From NCBI GenBank assembly GCA_017553505.1, contig JAFZLD010000016.1, forward strand, positions 1 through 64,000: DNA of 64,000 nucleotides. The letters run 5' to 3'. The notes under the pieces are model-generated. The model was given only the letters and a program-made list of their open reading frames with translations. It was not told the DNA's origin and searched no databases. The translations under genes and the position numbers were made by a program. This document shows, one piece after another, positions 44,911 through 52,919 of the stretch (positions are counted from its first letter, which is position 1; every line of letters begins with the position of its first letter). This stretch comes from Lachnospiraceae bacterium (lineage in GTDB: Bacteria > Bacillota > Clostridia > Lachnospirales > Lachnospiraceae).

Positions 44911-45834
44911 TTAAGCAATCTCCAACAAGCCTGTATTACGCCTATATCTGTACACGGAATCCGACAAGTAATCTGTCTTCTCCACTTCCGAATCATTTAT
45001 CTCCCTTACCATCGACCCAAGTATCTCGGGATCGTATCCTGACGATACAGGAAGAAGAATCGTCTCATGAATCGAGCAAGGCAAAATAAAGAGGTCCGAC
45101 TCCATCTCATCGCTGAATTCGTTAAGCTTATCTTTATCCAGAATGCAAGCCGCCCCAAGAGTCTTAGGTCCGTTGGTAAGCACGTACATGGGAAGTTTCG
45201 ACGCACCCTCACATTCCTGCATAAACTTCTCGATTTCATCGATGCTCATATGTCTCCTTTCTCTTAATAGGGATATAATCACATCCTCTATATAAGATAC
45301 GTTTCCGCCGAGGATTCTTATGGTATTTTTTCTCGCATCTTCATAAACCGTCTCGACAGACACGCCCCAATCCTTAAACTGGTCGTTAGTCACGGTAATT
45401 GTACCGCTTCCGAAGGATCCGTCCGAAATAATGGTATAGAACACCACCGCAAGGTCCAGGAAATCGATGTGCGGCACCGTATTAAGATATGCCTTGTTCT
45501 TGGCCTTGTTAACTAACTTGCAAAGCACCCTCTCCTTCATGCACTCGTAGTCCCTGATGAATGAAACATCCACGTCTTCTTTGACCTGCGCGTCATCAAT
45601 CATCTCCGTCATCTTGGAACAAATACTCTCTACATTTTCACCGTTTTCGTAGTCCCTATACAAGTCATTTAGATATATAGTGGGCGATATATTGATTCCG
45701 GCAAAAGAAACCGTAATTCCCCTAAGCGTTACTCCGTTATTCTTAACAACATCCTTAACGGTAACGGTTGCTTCGTCCTCATAATACCCCTGTAAATGTG
45801 CAATAATCTTCTCTTCAAATTCTTTAAAATTCAT
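44911..45834 (-). CDS. DUF5688-like protein, function unknown
   Basis: A 307-residue soluble protein beginning at ATG 45834; a longer reading from 45969 would run through the efp terminator and is rejected. The stretch VVKNNGVTLRGITVSFAGINISPTIYLNDLYRDYENGE near 20-58 is the part that recalls DUF5688, a family known to me from Lachnospiraceae. It continues with an alternating helix/strand pattern (VLTNGPKTLGAACILDKDKL) and no signal peptide. The leader contains a perfect 6-bp hairpin (45867-45881). No function is known; these families are often in several copies per genome. Confidence 0.7.
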   Translation of the reverse strand: MNFKEFEEKIIAHLQGYYEDEATVTVKDVVKNNGVTLRGITVSFAGINISPTIYLNDLYRDYENGENVESICSKMTEMIDDAQVKEDVDVSFIRDYECMKERVLCKLVNKAKNKAYLNTVPHIDFLDLAVVFYTIISDGSFGSGTITVTNDQFKDWGVSVETVYEDARKNTIRILGGNVSYIEDVIISLLRERRHMSIDEIEKFMQECEGASKLPMYVLTNGPKTLGAACILDKDKLNEFSDEMESDLFILPCSIHETILLPVSSGYDPEILGSMVREINDSEVEKTDYLSDSVYRYRRNTGLLEIA

Positions 45835-45866
45835 GATAGTCCTTTCTAATCGCTGAATGCGTTGAC

Positions 45867-45881
45867 GGCCGATATTCGGCC
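45867..45881. other. Small hairpin in the leader of the DUF5688-like gene
   Basis: GGCCGA and TCGGCC with a 3-base loop, a perfect 6-bp stem 33 bases before the start codon. It has a T tract only on the plus side, where there is no gene, so a leader structure is more likely than a terminator. Confidence 0.4.
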
Positions 45882-45918
45882 TTTTGAATAGTAATGACTG
45901 TCGACTCCTATATGAGCA

Positions 45919-45950
45919 ATAAAAAAGAGACAACAGTAACTGTTGTCTCT
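45919..45950 (-). terminator. Intrinsic terminator after efp
   Basis: A perfect 11-bp stem, arms 45926-45936 and 45940-45950, loop of 3, followed by TTTTTATTGC on the minus strand; 28 bases past the efp stop. Confidence 0.9.
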
Positions 45951-45978
45951 CGGCATATCTATGAATCAAATAAGCAGA

Positions 45979-46536
45979 TTAAACTCTGGATAAGTACTCG
46001 CCTGTACGTGTATCGATCTTGATAACGTCGCCCTGGTTAACGAAAAGCGGAACTGCAACCTGCGCACCTGTCTCAACAATAGCGGGCTTGGTAGCGCCTG
46101 TAGCGGTATCACCCTTGAAGCCGGGCTCGGTATCGGTAATCTCAAGCTCTACGAAGAGAGGGGGCTCAACCATGAATACAGATCCCTGGTATGAACATAC
46201 CTTACATACTTCGTTCTCTTTAACGAACTTAAGAGCGTCACCGATAGTCTCGTTGTTAAGAGCGATCTGTTCGTAGTTCTCCATGTTCATGAAGGTGTAT
46301 AAATCACCGTCATTGTACAAATACTGCATATCGAATCTGTCGATACGTGCCTGAGGGAACTTTTCGGTAGGTCTGAAAGTACGCTCTACAACACCGCCGT
46401 TGATGATGTTCTTAAGCTTAGTACGTACAAAAGCAGCGCCCTTACCGGGTTTAACATGCTGGAATTCAATAATCTGAAAAATAGCTCCATCGATATCAAT
46501 GGTAACACCATTTCTGAAATCGCCTGCAGAAATCAT
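45979..46536 (-). CDS. efp: Elongation factor P
   Basis: A 185-residue EF-P, which enters the ribosomal E site and rescues stalling at poly-Pro. The N-terminal KOW-like domain shows [18 protein letters not shown] with Lys32 at the tip, the residue modified in other bacteria (5-aminopentanol in B. subtilis). Two OB domains follow, ending in [16 protein letters not shown]. The start is ATG 46536 with AGGAGG 6 bases upstream; a reading nine codons longer lacks a ribosome site. It has its own promoter and terminator, although it directly follows the shikimate genes. The enzymes of the modification are not in the window. Confidence 0.96.
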   Translation of the reverse strand: MISAGDFRNGVTIDIDGAIFQIIEFQHVKPGKGAAFVRTKLKNIINGGVVERTFRPTEKFPQARIDRFDMQYLYNDGDLYTFMNMENYEQIALNNETIGDALKFVKENEVCKVCSYQGSVFMVEPPLFVELEITDTEPGFKGDTATGATKPAIVETGAQVAVPLFVNQGDVIKIDTRTGEYLSRV

Positions 46537-46576
46537 TTTAATCCTCCTAAATATGAAACACAAATAATTCCTAAGT

Positions 46577-46605
46577 ATTTTATACTATTATTCACTCATT
46601 TTCAA
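46577..46605 (-). promoter_or_regulatory. Promoter of efp
   Basis: TTGAAA (46600-46605), a 17-base spacer and TAAAAT (46577-46582) on the minus strand, between aroQ and efp. Confidence 0.68.
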
Positions 46606-46632
46606 CTGTTTTTTCAAAGAAAATGAAAACGC

Positions 46633-47070
46633 CTATCTGACCGCTCCCGAGGCAATCATCTCCATCGCATGAAGATATCCTTCGAAGCCCTCTCCCACAA
46701 TCTGTCCGTCGCACGCGGGCCTTGTAACCGATACACGTCTGAACTCTTCTCTGGTATTAATGTCCGAAATATGTACCTCAATCTTGGGAAAAGAAAGAAT
46801 CTCAAGCGCATCATGAATCGCATAGCTGTAATGCGTATATGCGCCCGGATTAATGACAAGCCCTTCCGTTCCGTCTTCCATTGCGTCCTGAAGTCTGTCG
46901 ATTATGGCGCCTTCATGATTGCTCTGAAATACTTCCACCGTCATGTTAAGCTCAGAAGCTTTATCGCCTATCATCTGAAGCAAATCCTCGTAAGTACGGC
47001 TTGAATATACTGCCGGATCTCTCTTACCCAGCATATTGAGATTGGGTCCGTTAACTACCAGTAATTTCAT
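46633..47070 (-). CDS. aroQ: 3-dehydroquinate dehydratase, type II
   Basis: A 145-residue type II dehydroquinase of the shikimate pathway. Motifs: LVVNGPNLNMLGKRDPAVY near the start, with the catalytic Tyr in the lid region, FQSNHEGAIID, INPGAYTHYSYAI, and IEVHISDINTREEFRR. Type II enzymes are dodecamers and are unrelated to the type I AroD. It starts 3 bases after aroK, behind a GGAGG site that lies across the aroK stop. With aroE and aroK it gives three consecutive-pathway enzymes. Confidence 0.97.
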   Translation of the reverse strand: MKLLVVNGPNLNMLGKRDPAVYSSRTYEDLLQMIGDKASELNMTVEVFQSNHEGAIIDRLQDAMEDGTEGLVINPGAYTHYSYAIHDALEILSFPKIEVHISDINTREEFRRVSVTRPACDGQIVGEGFEGYLHAMEMIASGAVR

Positions 47071-47073
47071 GTA

Positions 47074-47589
47074 TTATTCCTCCGTGGGATTAACATCCGC
47101 CAAAGCCTTTTTAATGGCCTCTACAGTTCTCTCGACAGACAAATTGCCTGTGTCTATTACAATATCCGCAGCAGCCTCGTAGCGGGTCTTCCTGCGCTCA
47201 AAAAGCTTTCTGAATGACGCAAGATCGGTTGACAGCGGTCGATTGGGGTCCTTGCCGGCTCTTGTCCATAACTTATCGGGCGATGCCTTAAGATAAATAA
47301 CCGTGCCACCCTTCTTAAGAGTCTCAAGATTTTCTTCTCTCTCCACGATGCCGCCGCCGGTAGCTATAAGGCGATTCGTCGCGTCGGTAAGACAAGTAAG
47401 CGCAAATGCCTCCTGATCCCTGAACCAGCTCTCTCCCGCCTTCTTGAAAATCTCGGGAATACTCATCTTGGTATTCTCTTCAATAAATTCATCTATATCA
47501 TAGTATTCAAGCGAATACGCCTCGGCAAGAAGCCTTCCTATCGTCGTCTTGCCCGAGCCCATAAAACCGATAAGTATGATATTATTCAT
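47074..47589 (-). CDS. aroK: Shikimate kinase
   Basis: A 171-residue shikimate kinase. P-loop IGFMGSGKTTIGRLLAE at the start, shikimate-binding YDIDEFIEENTKMSIPEIFKKAGE, then IATGGGIVE and the lid RPLSTDLASFRKLFERRKTRYE. I chose ATG 47589, giving the family start MNNIILIG, 11 bases behind AAGGAG; a TTG two codons earlier is equally well spaced from the same site. Its start overlaps the aroE stop, so the two are coupled. It is slightly acidic, with no further domains. Confidence 0.95.
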   Translation of the reverse strand: MNNIILIGFMGSGKTTIGRLLAEAYSLEYYDIDEFIEENTKMSIPEIFKKAGESWFRDQEAFALTCLTDATNRLIATGGGIVEREENLETLKKGGTVIYLKASPDKLWTRAGKDPNRPLSTDLASFRKLFERRKTRYEAAADIVIDTGNLSVERTVEAIKKALADVNPTEE

Positions 47590-48907
47590 TCTCAAGTTTT
47601 CTCCTTACGACATCAATCTGCTCCGCGGTAAGCGCGCAGTTGTTCCAAATTTCATAAGCCTCGACCGCCTGATACAAAAGCATCGAAAATCCGTTAGACC
47701 ATTTAATACCTGCAGCCTTGCATCTGTCGAGGAAATCCGTCGTCTTCATGGGAACGGTCTCTATAGCCGCGCTTAATCTTTCGTAAAAAGAATCATCCGT
47801 TATAAGCGCTTCTTCTCCCTTTAAGCCAAGAGATGTGGTCTGGATGCACACGCTTCCCTGCTCAATAGCGGGGCTTCCGGACAAAGGATATGCCTCAAAT
47901 ACATTCGTTTCAAAAGCCTGATTAAGGCTTAAGCACAAGCTCTGCGCCTTTTCAAAAGTTCTGTTTATAACCAATACTTTGGAAGCGCCTTCCGCATACA
48001 AAGCATACGCCGCGGCCTTGGCGGCACCGCCTGCTCCGAGGACTATGCCCTGTTTGCCCTTAACGGATATATCTTTAACCTTAAAGGTTCTCTTGATTCC
48101 TATTATGTCGGTGTTGGTACCGTAATAACCTTTTCCGGTAAGTTTTAAAGTATTGACCGCGCCTATTTTGCTTGCGGTCTCGCTCACTCCGCAGAGGAAA
48201 GGGATTACTTTTTCTTTGTATGGAATGGTAACGTTGAGGCCTTTAACGCCGAGCTTTCTGAACTTGGATAATGCGCCCTTGAGCTCAGACTCCTCAAGCT
48301 GATACAGATTGTACTCAAGGTTGTCGCCCCGAAGTTCTGCAAAAGTATTATGTATAAGCGGAGATTTCGAATGACCTACGGGGTTGCCGATAAGTCCGAA
48401 CTGCGCTTTCTTTTTCATATATCGTCTGTATGATGCAAGGATAGGCTTCTCGAGGATACGCTTTAAGACTATCTGAATCTCCTCGTGCTTGTCGATGGGC
48501 TTAACGAGAATCGTGTGCATACCCGCATTGTTGGCACCCCAAACGTCGGTAAAAAGCTGGTCTCCCACGAACAAAGTGTTCTCCACGGTACCGCCCAGCA
48601 TTTCCACTGCCTTAAGATATCCCTTAACGGCGGGCTTACCTGCTTTATAAATGTATTGAGCACCTACAGGGTCGTTAAACATCTTAACCCTCGGCTCCTT
48701 GTTGTTGGACAAAAAAAGAACACCGAAACCTTTATCCATAAGACCCTTAAGTAGCTTCTGCGACTCTTCTGTCTGAGGCGCGCCGTGCTTAACTAAGGTG
48801 TTATCGATATCAAAAATAACGTTTCGGTATCCCGCATCGTATAATGTGTCAAAATCTATACTGTATGTAGATTCCTTCATTTCCGAAGGATAGAATCTTC
48901 TGAACAT
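47582..48907 (-). CDS. aroE: YqeG-type HAD phosphatase fused to shikimate dehydrogenase
   Basis: A 441-residue two-domain protein. Residues 1-165 are a YqeG-like HAD-IIIA phosphatase: VIFDIDNTLVKHGAP carries the DxD nucleophile, LFLSNNKEPRV motif II, and LFVGDQLFTDVWGAN motif IV. Residues about 168-441 are a shikimate dehydrogenase: LIGNPVGHSKSPLIHNTFAE, NVTIPYKEKV with the catalytic Lys, GTNTDIIGI with the Asp, and the nucleotide-binding VLGAGGAAKAAAYAL. Both halves keep their catalytic residues. YqeG and AroE are separate proteins in most Bacillota. The reading frame is continuous, with no sign of an internal stop or restart. aroK and aroQ follow directly. Confidence 0.93.
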   Translation of the reverse strand: MFRRFYPSEMKESTYSIDFDTLYDAGYRNVIFDIDNTLVKHGAPQTEESQKLLKGLMDKGFGVLFLSNNKEPRVKMFNDPVGAQYIYKAGKPAVKGYLKAVEMLGGTVENTLFVGDQLFTDVWGANNAGMHTILVKPIDKHEEIQIVLKRILEKPILASYRRYMKKKAQFGLIGNPVGHSKSPLIHNTFAELRGDNLEYNLYQLEESELKGALSKFRKLGVKGLNVTIPYKEKVIPFLCGVSETASKIGAVNTLKLTGKGYYGTNTDIIGIKRTFKVKDISVKGKQGIVLGAGGAAKAAAYALYAEGASKVLVINRTFEKAQSLCLSLNQAFETNVFEAYPLSGSPAIEQGSVCIQTTSLGLKGEEALITDDSFYERLSAAIETVPMKTTDFLDRCKAAGIKWSNGFSMLLYQAVEAYEIWNNCALTAEQIDVVRRKLENE

Positions 48908-48930
48908 GTATTATCCTCGTCATTGGGGCA

Positions 48931-48964
48931 AAATATTAGGGCGTCTTCAAAAAGACGCCCTAAT
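48931..48964 (-). terminator. Intrinsic terminator after the 132-residue orphan gene
   Basis: A perfect 13-bp stem, arms 48935-48947 and 48952-48964, loop of 4, followed by ATTTTGCC on the minus strand, 28 bases past the stop codon. Confidence 0.82.
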
Positions 48965-48971
48965 TATATCA
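48963..48971 (-). promoter_or_regulatory. Extended -10 for the yqeG-aroE unit
   Basis: TGATATAAT on the minus strand, with a perfect hexamer at 48963-48968 that overlaps the upstream arm of the terminator. A weak TAGTTA (48986-48991) is 17 bases upstream. Confidence 0.48.
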
Positions 48972-48992
48972 CAAATACCTCTTCTTAACTAA

Positions 48993-49391
48993 TTAAAACT
49001 TTACAAATACTTTACCGTCTTCACCGGAATAAGTACTGTTGTCATCATTCTGTGTTCCTACAAAGTACTGATAGTCTTCAAGAATCTTATCCTTGTGCAT
49101 ATCTGAAATCGCTCTGTTGATATCAAGCTTCTCGATTTCAAACTCGCTTCCGAGATAAGAATAATCATCGCCCGTGTTAAAGGTAAGGGAGATATTGTCC
49201 AGATCTGCGGTCTTGGTACGTAAGTCGGGCTTAGCCGGCTCTACAGGAGTCTCAATCTTTGGAATTGCCAAAGCTTCCTGTGCTTTGATTTCATCCTGCT
49301 TCTTAACCGCCTCAACATCTACCTTGGGGATGTCAGTTACTTTATATGAATTGTAAAATCCGCCGTAATCGGAAAATAAGTTAATTGCCAT
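48993..49391 (-). CDS. Orphan protein of unknown function
   Basis: A 132-residue acidic protein without signal peptide, membrane span or recognisable domain. The first 70 residues are rich in Lys, Glu, Pro and Ala and probably disordered (PKIETPVEPAKPDLRTK). A compact segment follows (DLDNISLTFNTGDDYSYLGS) and a helix leading to ILEDYQYFVG. GGAGG precedes the ATG by 8 bases. It is a single-gene transcript with a near-consensus promoter and a strong terminator, which suggests steady expression. I do not recognise the family. Confidence 0.72.
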   Translation of the reverse strand: MAINLFSDYGGFYNSYKVTDIPKVDVEAVKKQDEIKAQEALAIPKIETPVEPAKPDLRTKTADLDNISLTFNTGDDYSYLGSEFEIEKLDINRAISDMHKDKILEDYQYFVGTQNDDNSTYSGEDGKVFVKF

Positions 49392-49438
49392 GTCTGAATC
49401 CTCCGTATGAAGGGTTTACATAATCACTATACATATTG

Positions 49439-49467
49439 ATTATAATCCGTTTATTAACGGGAATCAA
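49439..49467 (-). promoter_or_regulatory. Promoter of the orphan gene, with a dyad in the spacer
   Basis: TTGATT (49462-49467), 17 bases and TATAAT (49439-49444) on the minus strand. The spacer holds a perfect CCGTT-4-AACGG inverted repeat (49447-49460), a possible operator. Confidence 0.7.
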
Positions 49468-49527
49468 CCCCCAGCATTCCTTTGCTGTCATCTATTATAT
49501 CGGAGGGATACGGCTGTTACTTAACCC

Positions 49528-50259
49528 CTATTTCAAATATTTTGTCTTGGCGGCGTCCATGAGCGACTTCGTATATTCGTGCTGCGGATTAAAGTATACG
49601 TCGTTAAGCTCACCCATCTCCACAATCTTGCCGGACTTCATGACCATTACACGGTCGCAGAGATTGTATATTACTCGCAAATCGTGCGAAATAAAGAGTA
49701 TCGCAATGCCAAGTTCCTTGTGAAGACGACGAAGCAAGTCGAGTATCTGGCTCTGAACCGTTACATCAAGTGCCGATACAGGCTCGTCCGCTATTAAGAA
49801 CCTCGGCTCCTGCATAAGCGCTGCCGCAATACATACTCTCTGGCGCTGTCCGCCCGAAAGCTCATGAGGATATCTGTCGAGTATCTCCTCGTCAAGATCG
49901 ACCTTCTTAAGCATGTCGCGAACGCGGCGCTTTCTCTCTCCCTTATCGAAGTGTCCCTTAACCTTTATGGGCTCCTCCAAAATAAACTCTATCTTCTCCG
50001 AAGGATTAAGGCTTCCCGCAGGGTCCTGGAATACCATCTGGGGACGCTTGGCAAAGTGCTTGACACTGCCTGTAACACCTTTCTTCTGGATACCCAATAT
50101 AGCACGGGATAAGCTTGACTTACCGCAGCCCGACTCGCCCGCAAGGCCTAAAATCTCTCCTTCTTTGACATCAAAAGAAACATCGCTTACGGCAAAAAAA
50201 GGCTTCTTGTCTTTCTTAAATTCTACGCTTAAATTCTTAACCTCTAAAATGTTGCCCAT
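49528..50259 (-). CDS. oppF: Oligopeptide/dipeptide ABC transporter ATP-binding protein (OppF type)
   Basis: A 243-residue ABC ATPase: Walker A LAGESGCGKSSLSRAIL near 37-53, signature LSGGQRQRVCIAAAL, Walker B FLIADEPVSALDV and the H-loop ISHDLRVI. It pairs with the OppD ATPase to drive uptake through OppB/OppC. It lacks the long C-terminal extension with Cys residues of some OppF proteins. It begins 3 bases after oppD and is the last gene; no strong terminator follows, only a weak 5-bp hairpin at 49473-49488. Confidence 0.92.
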   Translation of the reverse strand: MGNILEVKNLSVEFKKDKKPFFAVSDVSFDVKEGEILGLAGESGCGKSSLSRAILGIQKKGVTGSVKHFAKRPQMVFQDPAGSLNPSEKIEFILEEPIKVKGHFDKGERKRRVRDMLKKVDLDEEILDRYPHELSGGQRQRVCIAAALMQEPRFLIADEPVSALDVTVQSQILDLLRRLHKELGIAILFISHDLRVIYNLCDRVMVMKSGKIVEMGELNDVYFNPQHEYTKSLMDAAKTKYLK

Positions 50260-50262
50260 GTT

Positions 50263-51063
50263 CTATGCCTCTTTAAAGAAAGGGTTCTTGGGAATTGCAT
50301 TGATAAGTTTCTTCGTGTATTCCTGCCGGGGATTTCTGAATATCTCTTCGCAGTTACCGCTTTCCACTACAAGTCCGTTCTGCATTACAAGCACACGCTC
50401 ACAAAGACTGTTAACGAGACTTAAGTCGTGAGAAATGAACAAAATCGCTGTACCGCGTTCTTTGTTAATACGCTTTAAAAGTTCCACAATTTCCGCCTGA
50501 ATGGTGACATCAAGCGCAGTCGTAGGCTCATCAGCAATCAAGAGTCTCGGCTGAATAATCATGGCAGCCGCAATCATGGCACGCTGTCTCATGCCGCCCG
50601 AAAGCTCATGGGGGTAGCTGTTGTAAACTGCCTCAGGGTTATCAAGCTCCACATCGCGAAGAGCCTGAATGGCGCGTTCTTTCATCTCAGCCTTATCCAT
50701 AACCGTATGAACACGAAGGCTTTCCTCTACCTGCCAGCCTACTTTCTTAAGGGGATTGAGCGAGTTAAGCGGCTCCTGAAAGACCATACTTATCTCATTG
50801 CCCTGAATCTTACGAAGAACCTTACGCTCTACCTCAAGAAGGTTAATGCCTTCAAAGGTAATATGGCCGCTCTTCTCCATATCGTGACGACTGAGAAGTC
50901 CCGCGATGGCAAGCGCAGTCATAGTCTTACCCGAGCCCGACTCACCCACGATACCTAAGATGTCGCCTTTTTCCATCTCAAGATCGACATCGTATACTAA
51001 GGTGTCGGTAGTCTTCTTATCATGAACTTTTATGCACAAATCTTCTACTTTTAACATGCTCAT
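50263..51063 (-). CDS. oppD: Oligopeptide/dipeptide ABC transporter ATP-binding protein (OppD type)
   Basis: A 266-residue ABC ATPase starting at ATG 51063, which overlaps the oppC stop as ATGA; GGAG lies 8 bases upstream. A longer reading from 51147 is discarded as out of line with the family. Walker A VGESGSGKTMTALAIAGLL, signature ELSGGMRQRAMIAAAM, Walker B LLIADEPTTALDV and H-loop ISHDLSLV are all present. A C-terminal segment ends in INAIPKNPFF, as in OppD proteins. With oppF it forms the ATPase pair. Confidence 0.94.
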   Translation of the reverse strand: MSMLKVEDLCIKVHDKKTTDTLVYDVDLEMEKGDILGIVGESGSGKTMTALAIAGLLSRHDMEKSGHITFEGINLLEVERKVLRKIQGNEISMVFQEPLNSLNPLKKVGWQVEESLRVHTVMDKAEMKERAIQALRDVELDNPEAVYNSYPHELSGGMRQRAMIAAAMIIQPRLLIADEPTTALDVTIQAEIVELLKRINKERGTAILFISHDLSLVNSLCERVLVMQNGLVVESGNCEEIFRNPRQEYTKKLINAIPKNPFFKEA

Positions 51064-51863
51064 GATTTGTTCTCCATTGCGTCCGAAAGAAGGGAAAATC
51101 CAAGTATCATCATAACAATCACAAGTCCCGGGAAAATAGCGTTCCATGGATTGGTGAATATAACCGACTGAGCTTCGGACAGCATAAGTCCGAGACTCGG
51201 ATTCGGGGGCTGTGTGCCCATACCGAGGTAGTTCATACCCGCTTCGGCAAGTACGGCATTGTTAAAGCCGATAAGTACGCTTGATAATAAAACCGTACGA
51301 AGGTTAGGAAGTATATGAACCACAATTATTCTTAAGTGGCTCGCCCCGTAAAGGCGCACACACTGAATATAGTCAAGGTTACGTATTCTCAGCACTTCAC
51401 CGCGCACAATACGCGCAAAGCTCGGCACAAAAGCAATACCAAGAGCGATAATCAAAGAATGTGTACCGCCACCAAGAACACCGATTACAAGAAGTGCCAA
51501 AAGCACCGACGGGAAAGCCAGCACCGCATCGTTAATACGCATGAGTATCTCATCTACCCATCCGCCGAAATATCCCGTCACGGTACCGATGATAATGCCT
51601 ACAAAAGTACCGATAAACACTACCGTCGCAGACACGAACATCGTCTCTCTTACACCCACAAGCACTCTTGAGAATATATCACGACCGAAATTGTCGCATC
51701 CCATAATATGCTTAAAGGAAACGCCCGCGAACTTGGCAGACATGTCCATCGCAAGAGGATCGTAAGGCGTGCAGAAAATACCCGCAATCATCATAAGAAA
51801 AATGATGCCTACGAGCGTAAGGCCGATTATGAACTTTACTTTTTGATTCTTACTCTTGTCCAT
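51060..51863 (-). CDS. oppC: Oligopeptide/dipeptide ABC transporter permease (OppC type)
   Basis: A 267-residue membrane protein with about six helices. The N-terminal helix is at 10-30, then a loop with GTDMSAKFAG-like residues and the family stretch CDNFGRDIFSRVLVGVRETM. The EAA loop that couples to the ATPases reads IQCVRLYGASHLRIIVVHILPN. It forms the channel with OppB. It starts 9 bases after oppB and its stop overlaps the oppD start. Length is slightly short for OppC because the N-terminal extension is brief. Confidence 0.93.
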   Translation of the reverse strand: MDKSKNQKVKFIIGLTLVGIIFLMMIAGIFCTPYDPLAMDMSAKFAGVSFKHIMGCDNFGRDIFSRVLVGVRETMFVSATVVFIGTFVGIIIGTVTGYFGGWVDEILMRINDAVLAFPSVLLALLVIGVLGGGTHSLIIALGIAFVPSFARIVRGEVLRIRNLDYIQCVRLYGASHLRIIVVHILPNLRTVLLSSVLIGFNNAVLAEAGMNYLGMGTQPPNPSLGLMLSEAQSVIFTNPWNAIFPGLVIVMMILGFSLLSDAMENKS

Positions 51864-51872
51864 CCAAAGCCT

Positions 51873-52811
51873 CTATACATGAATACGGGGATCGAATTTC
51901 TTGTAAAGAAGATCCACGATAAGATTGCTTACTACAACTGCAGTCGCCAGCAAAAGAATGATTGCCTCCACCACAGGATAATCTCTTCCCGAAATCGACG
52001 TAAGAAGTATGCGTCCGAGTCCCGGAACACCAAATACCTGCTCCACAATAATACTGCCGGCAATAATATCCGCAAAAGTCATGCCAAGGAAGGTAATTAC
52101 AGGAATAATCGCATTCTTAAGCACGTGCTTGTAAAATACGGCCTTGGTACGATTGCCGCGCGAATATGCGGTACGCACATAGTCCTTGTCAGCTTCCTTG
52201 AGCGCTGTATCTTTAAGAAGTTTAACAACCATGGAAATCTTGGGAAGTGCTATGGAAAGCGCCGGAAATACCAGATACGCCACGCACCTGAAAAAGTCTC
52301 TTTTATATGAAACATAAGCCCCCGGAGTGAATACATGAAGTATCAGTCCGAATATAAGGGTTATGAGAATTCCCGAAAAGAAAGACGGAATGCTCATTAT
52401 CATCTGGTTAACCGTGGTAAAGAACACGTCGAGCTTAGAATCGCTCTTACGCGCCACATAAATACCCAGAGGAAATGAAAGAATAGCCGTAATAAGAATA
52501 GCCATTACCGATAACAACATGGTAACCGCAATTTTCTCCGATAAAAGCTGTGTTACCGGAGTGTTGTAACTATATGAAATACCGAAATCTCCGTGCACAA
52601 TGCCGGCAACCCATTCGCCGAAACGTACAAGTACAGGGCGGTCTAAGCCCATCTGATGATTAAGTTCCGCAATTTTTTCTGCCGTGGCCTCGGTACCAAG
52701 CTTAGACAAAGCAGGACTTGCGGGTATAAAAGAAAAAGCAAAGAAAACGAGAGCAGAAACAGCCAAAAGAGTCAGTATCAAAGTACCTATCTTCTTTAAG
52801 ACATATTTCAT
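51873..52811 (-). CDS. oppB: Oligopeptide/dipeptide ABC transporter permease (OppB type)
   Basis: A 312-residue permease with six helices. The family start YVLKKIGTLILTLLAVSALVFFAF and the LGLDRPV-like motif (MGLDRPVLVRFGEWV) are seen. The EAA loop is DYVRTAYSRGNRTKAVFYKHVLKNA, and the end carries LLYKKFDPRI, typical of the DppB/OppB class. AGGTGAG lies just before the ATG. It lies 108 bases after the binding-protein gene, the largest gap in the operon, possibly with partial termination to give more binding protein, though no clear hairpin was found. Confidence 0.93.
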   Translation of the reverse strand: MKYVLKKIGTLILTLLAVSALVFFAFSFIPASPALSKLGTEATAEKIAELNHQMGLDRPVLVRFGEWVAGIVHGDFGISYSYNTPVTQLLSEKIAVTMLLSVMAILITAILSFPLGIYVARKSDSKLDVFFTTVNQMIMSIPSFFSGILITLIFGLILHVFTPGAYVSYKRDFFRCVAYLVFPALSIALPKISMVVKLLKDTALKEADKDYVRTAYSRGNRTKAVFYKHVLKNAIIPVITFLGMTFADIIAGSIIVEQVFGVPGLGRILLTSISGRDYPVVEAIILLLATAVVVSNLIVDLLYKKFDPRIHV

Positions 52812-52919
52812 GCTCTCACCTTCTTTCTACATATTAAGGGAATTGTACCCTATATAATAAACCACTTCGTGCTTTATTATCGATTGCCTTCGAACAAGTC
52901 TTTTTGACTTATTCCGGCT

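Noticed and set aside
45835..45969. N-terminal extension of the DUF5688-like gene
   Set aside because: It would cross the efp terminator and a hairpin; the family-like sequence starts at 45834.
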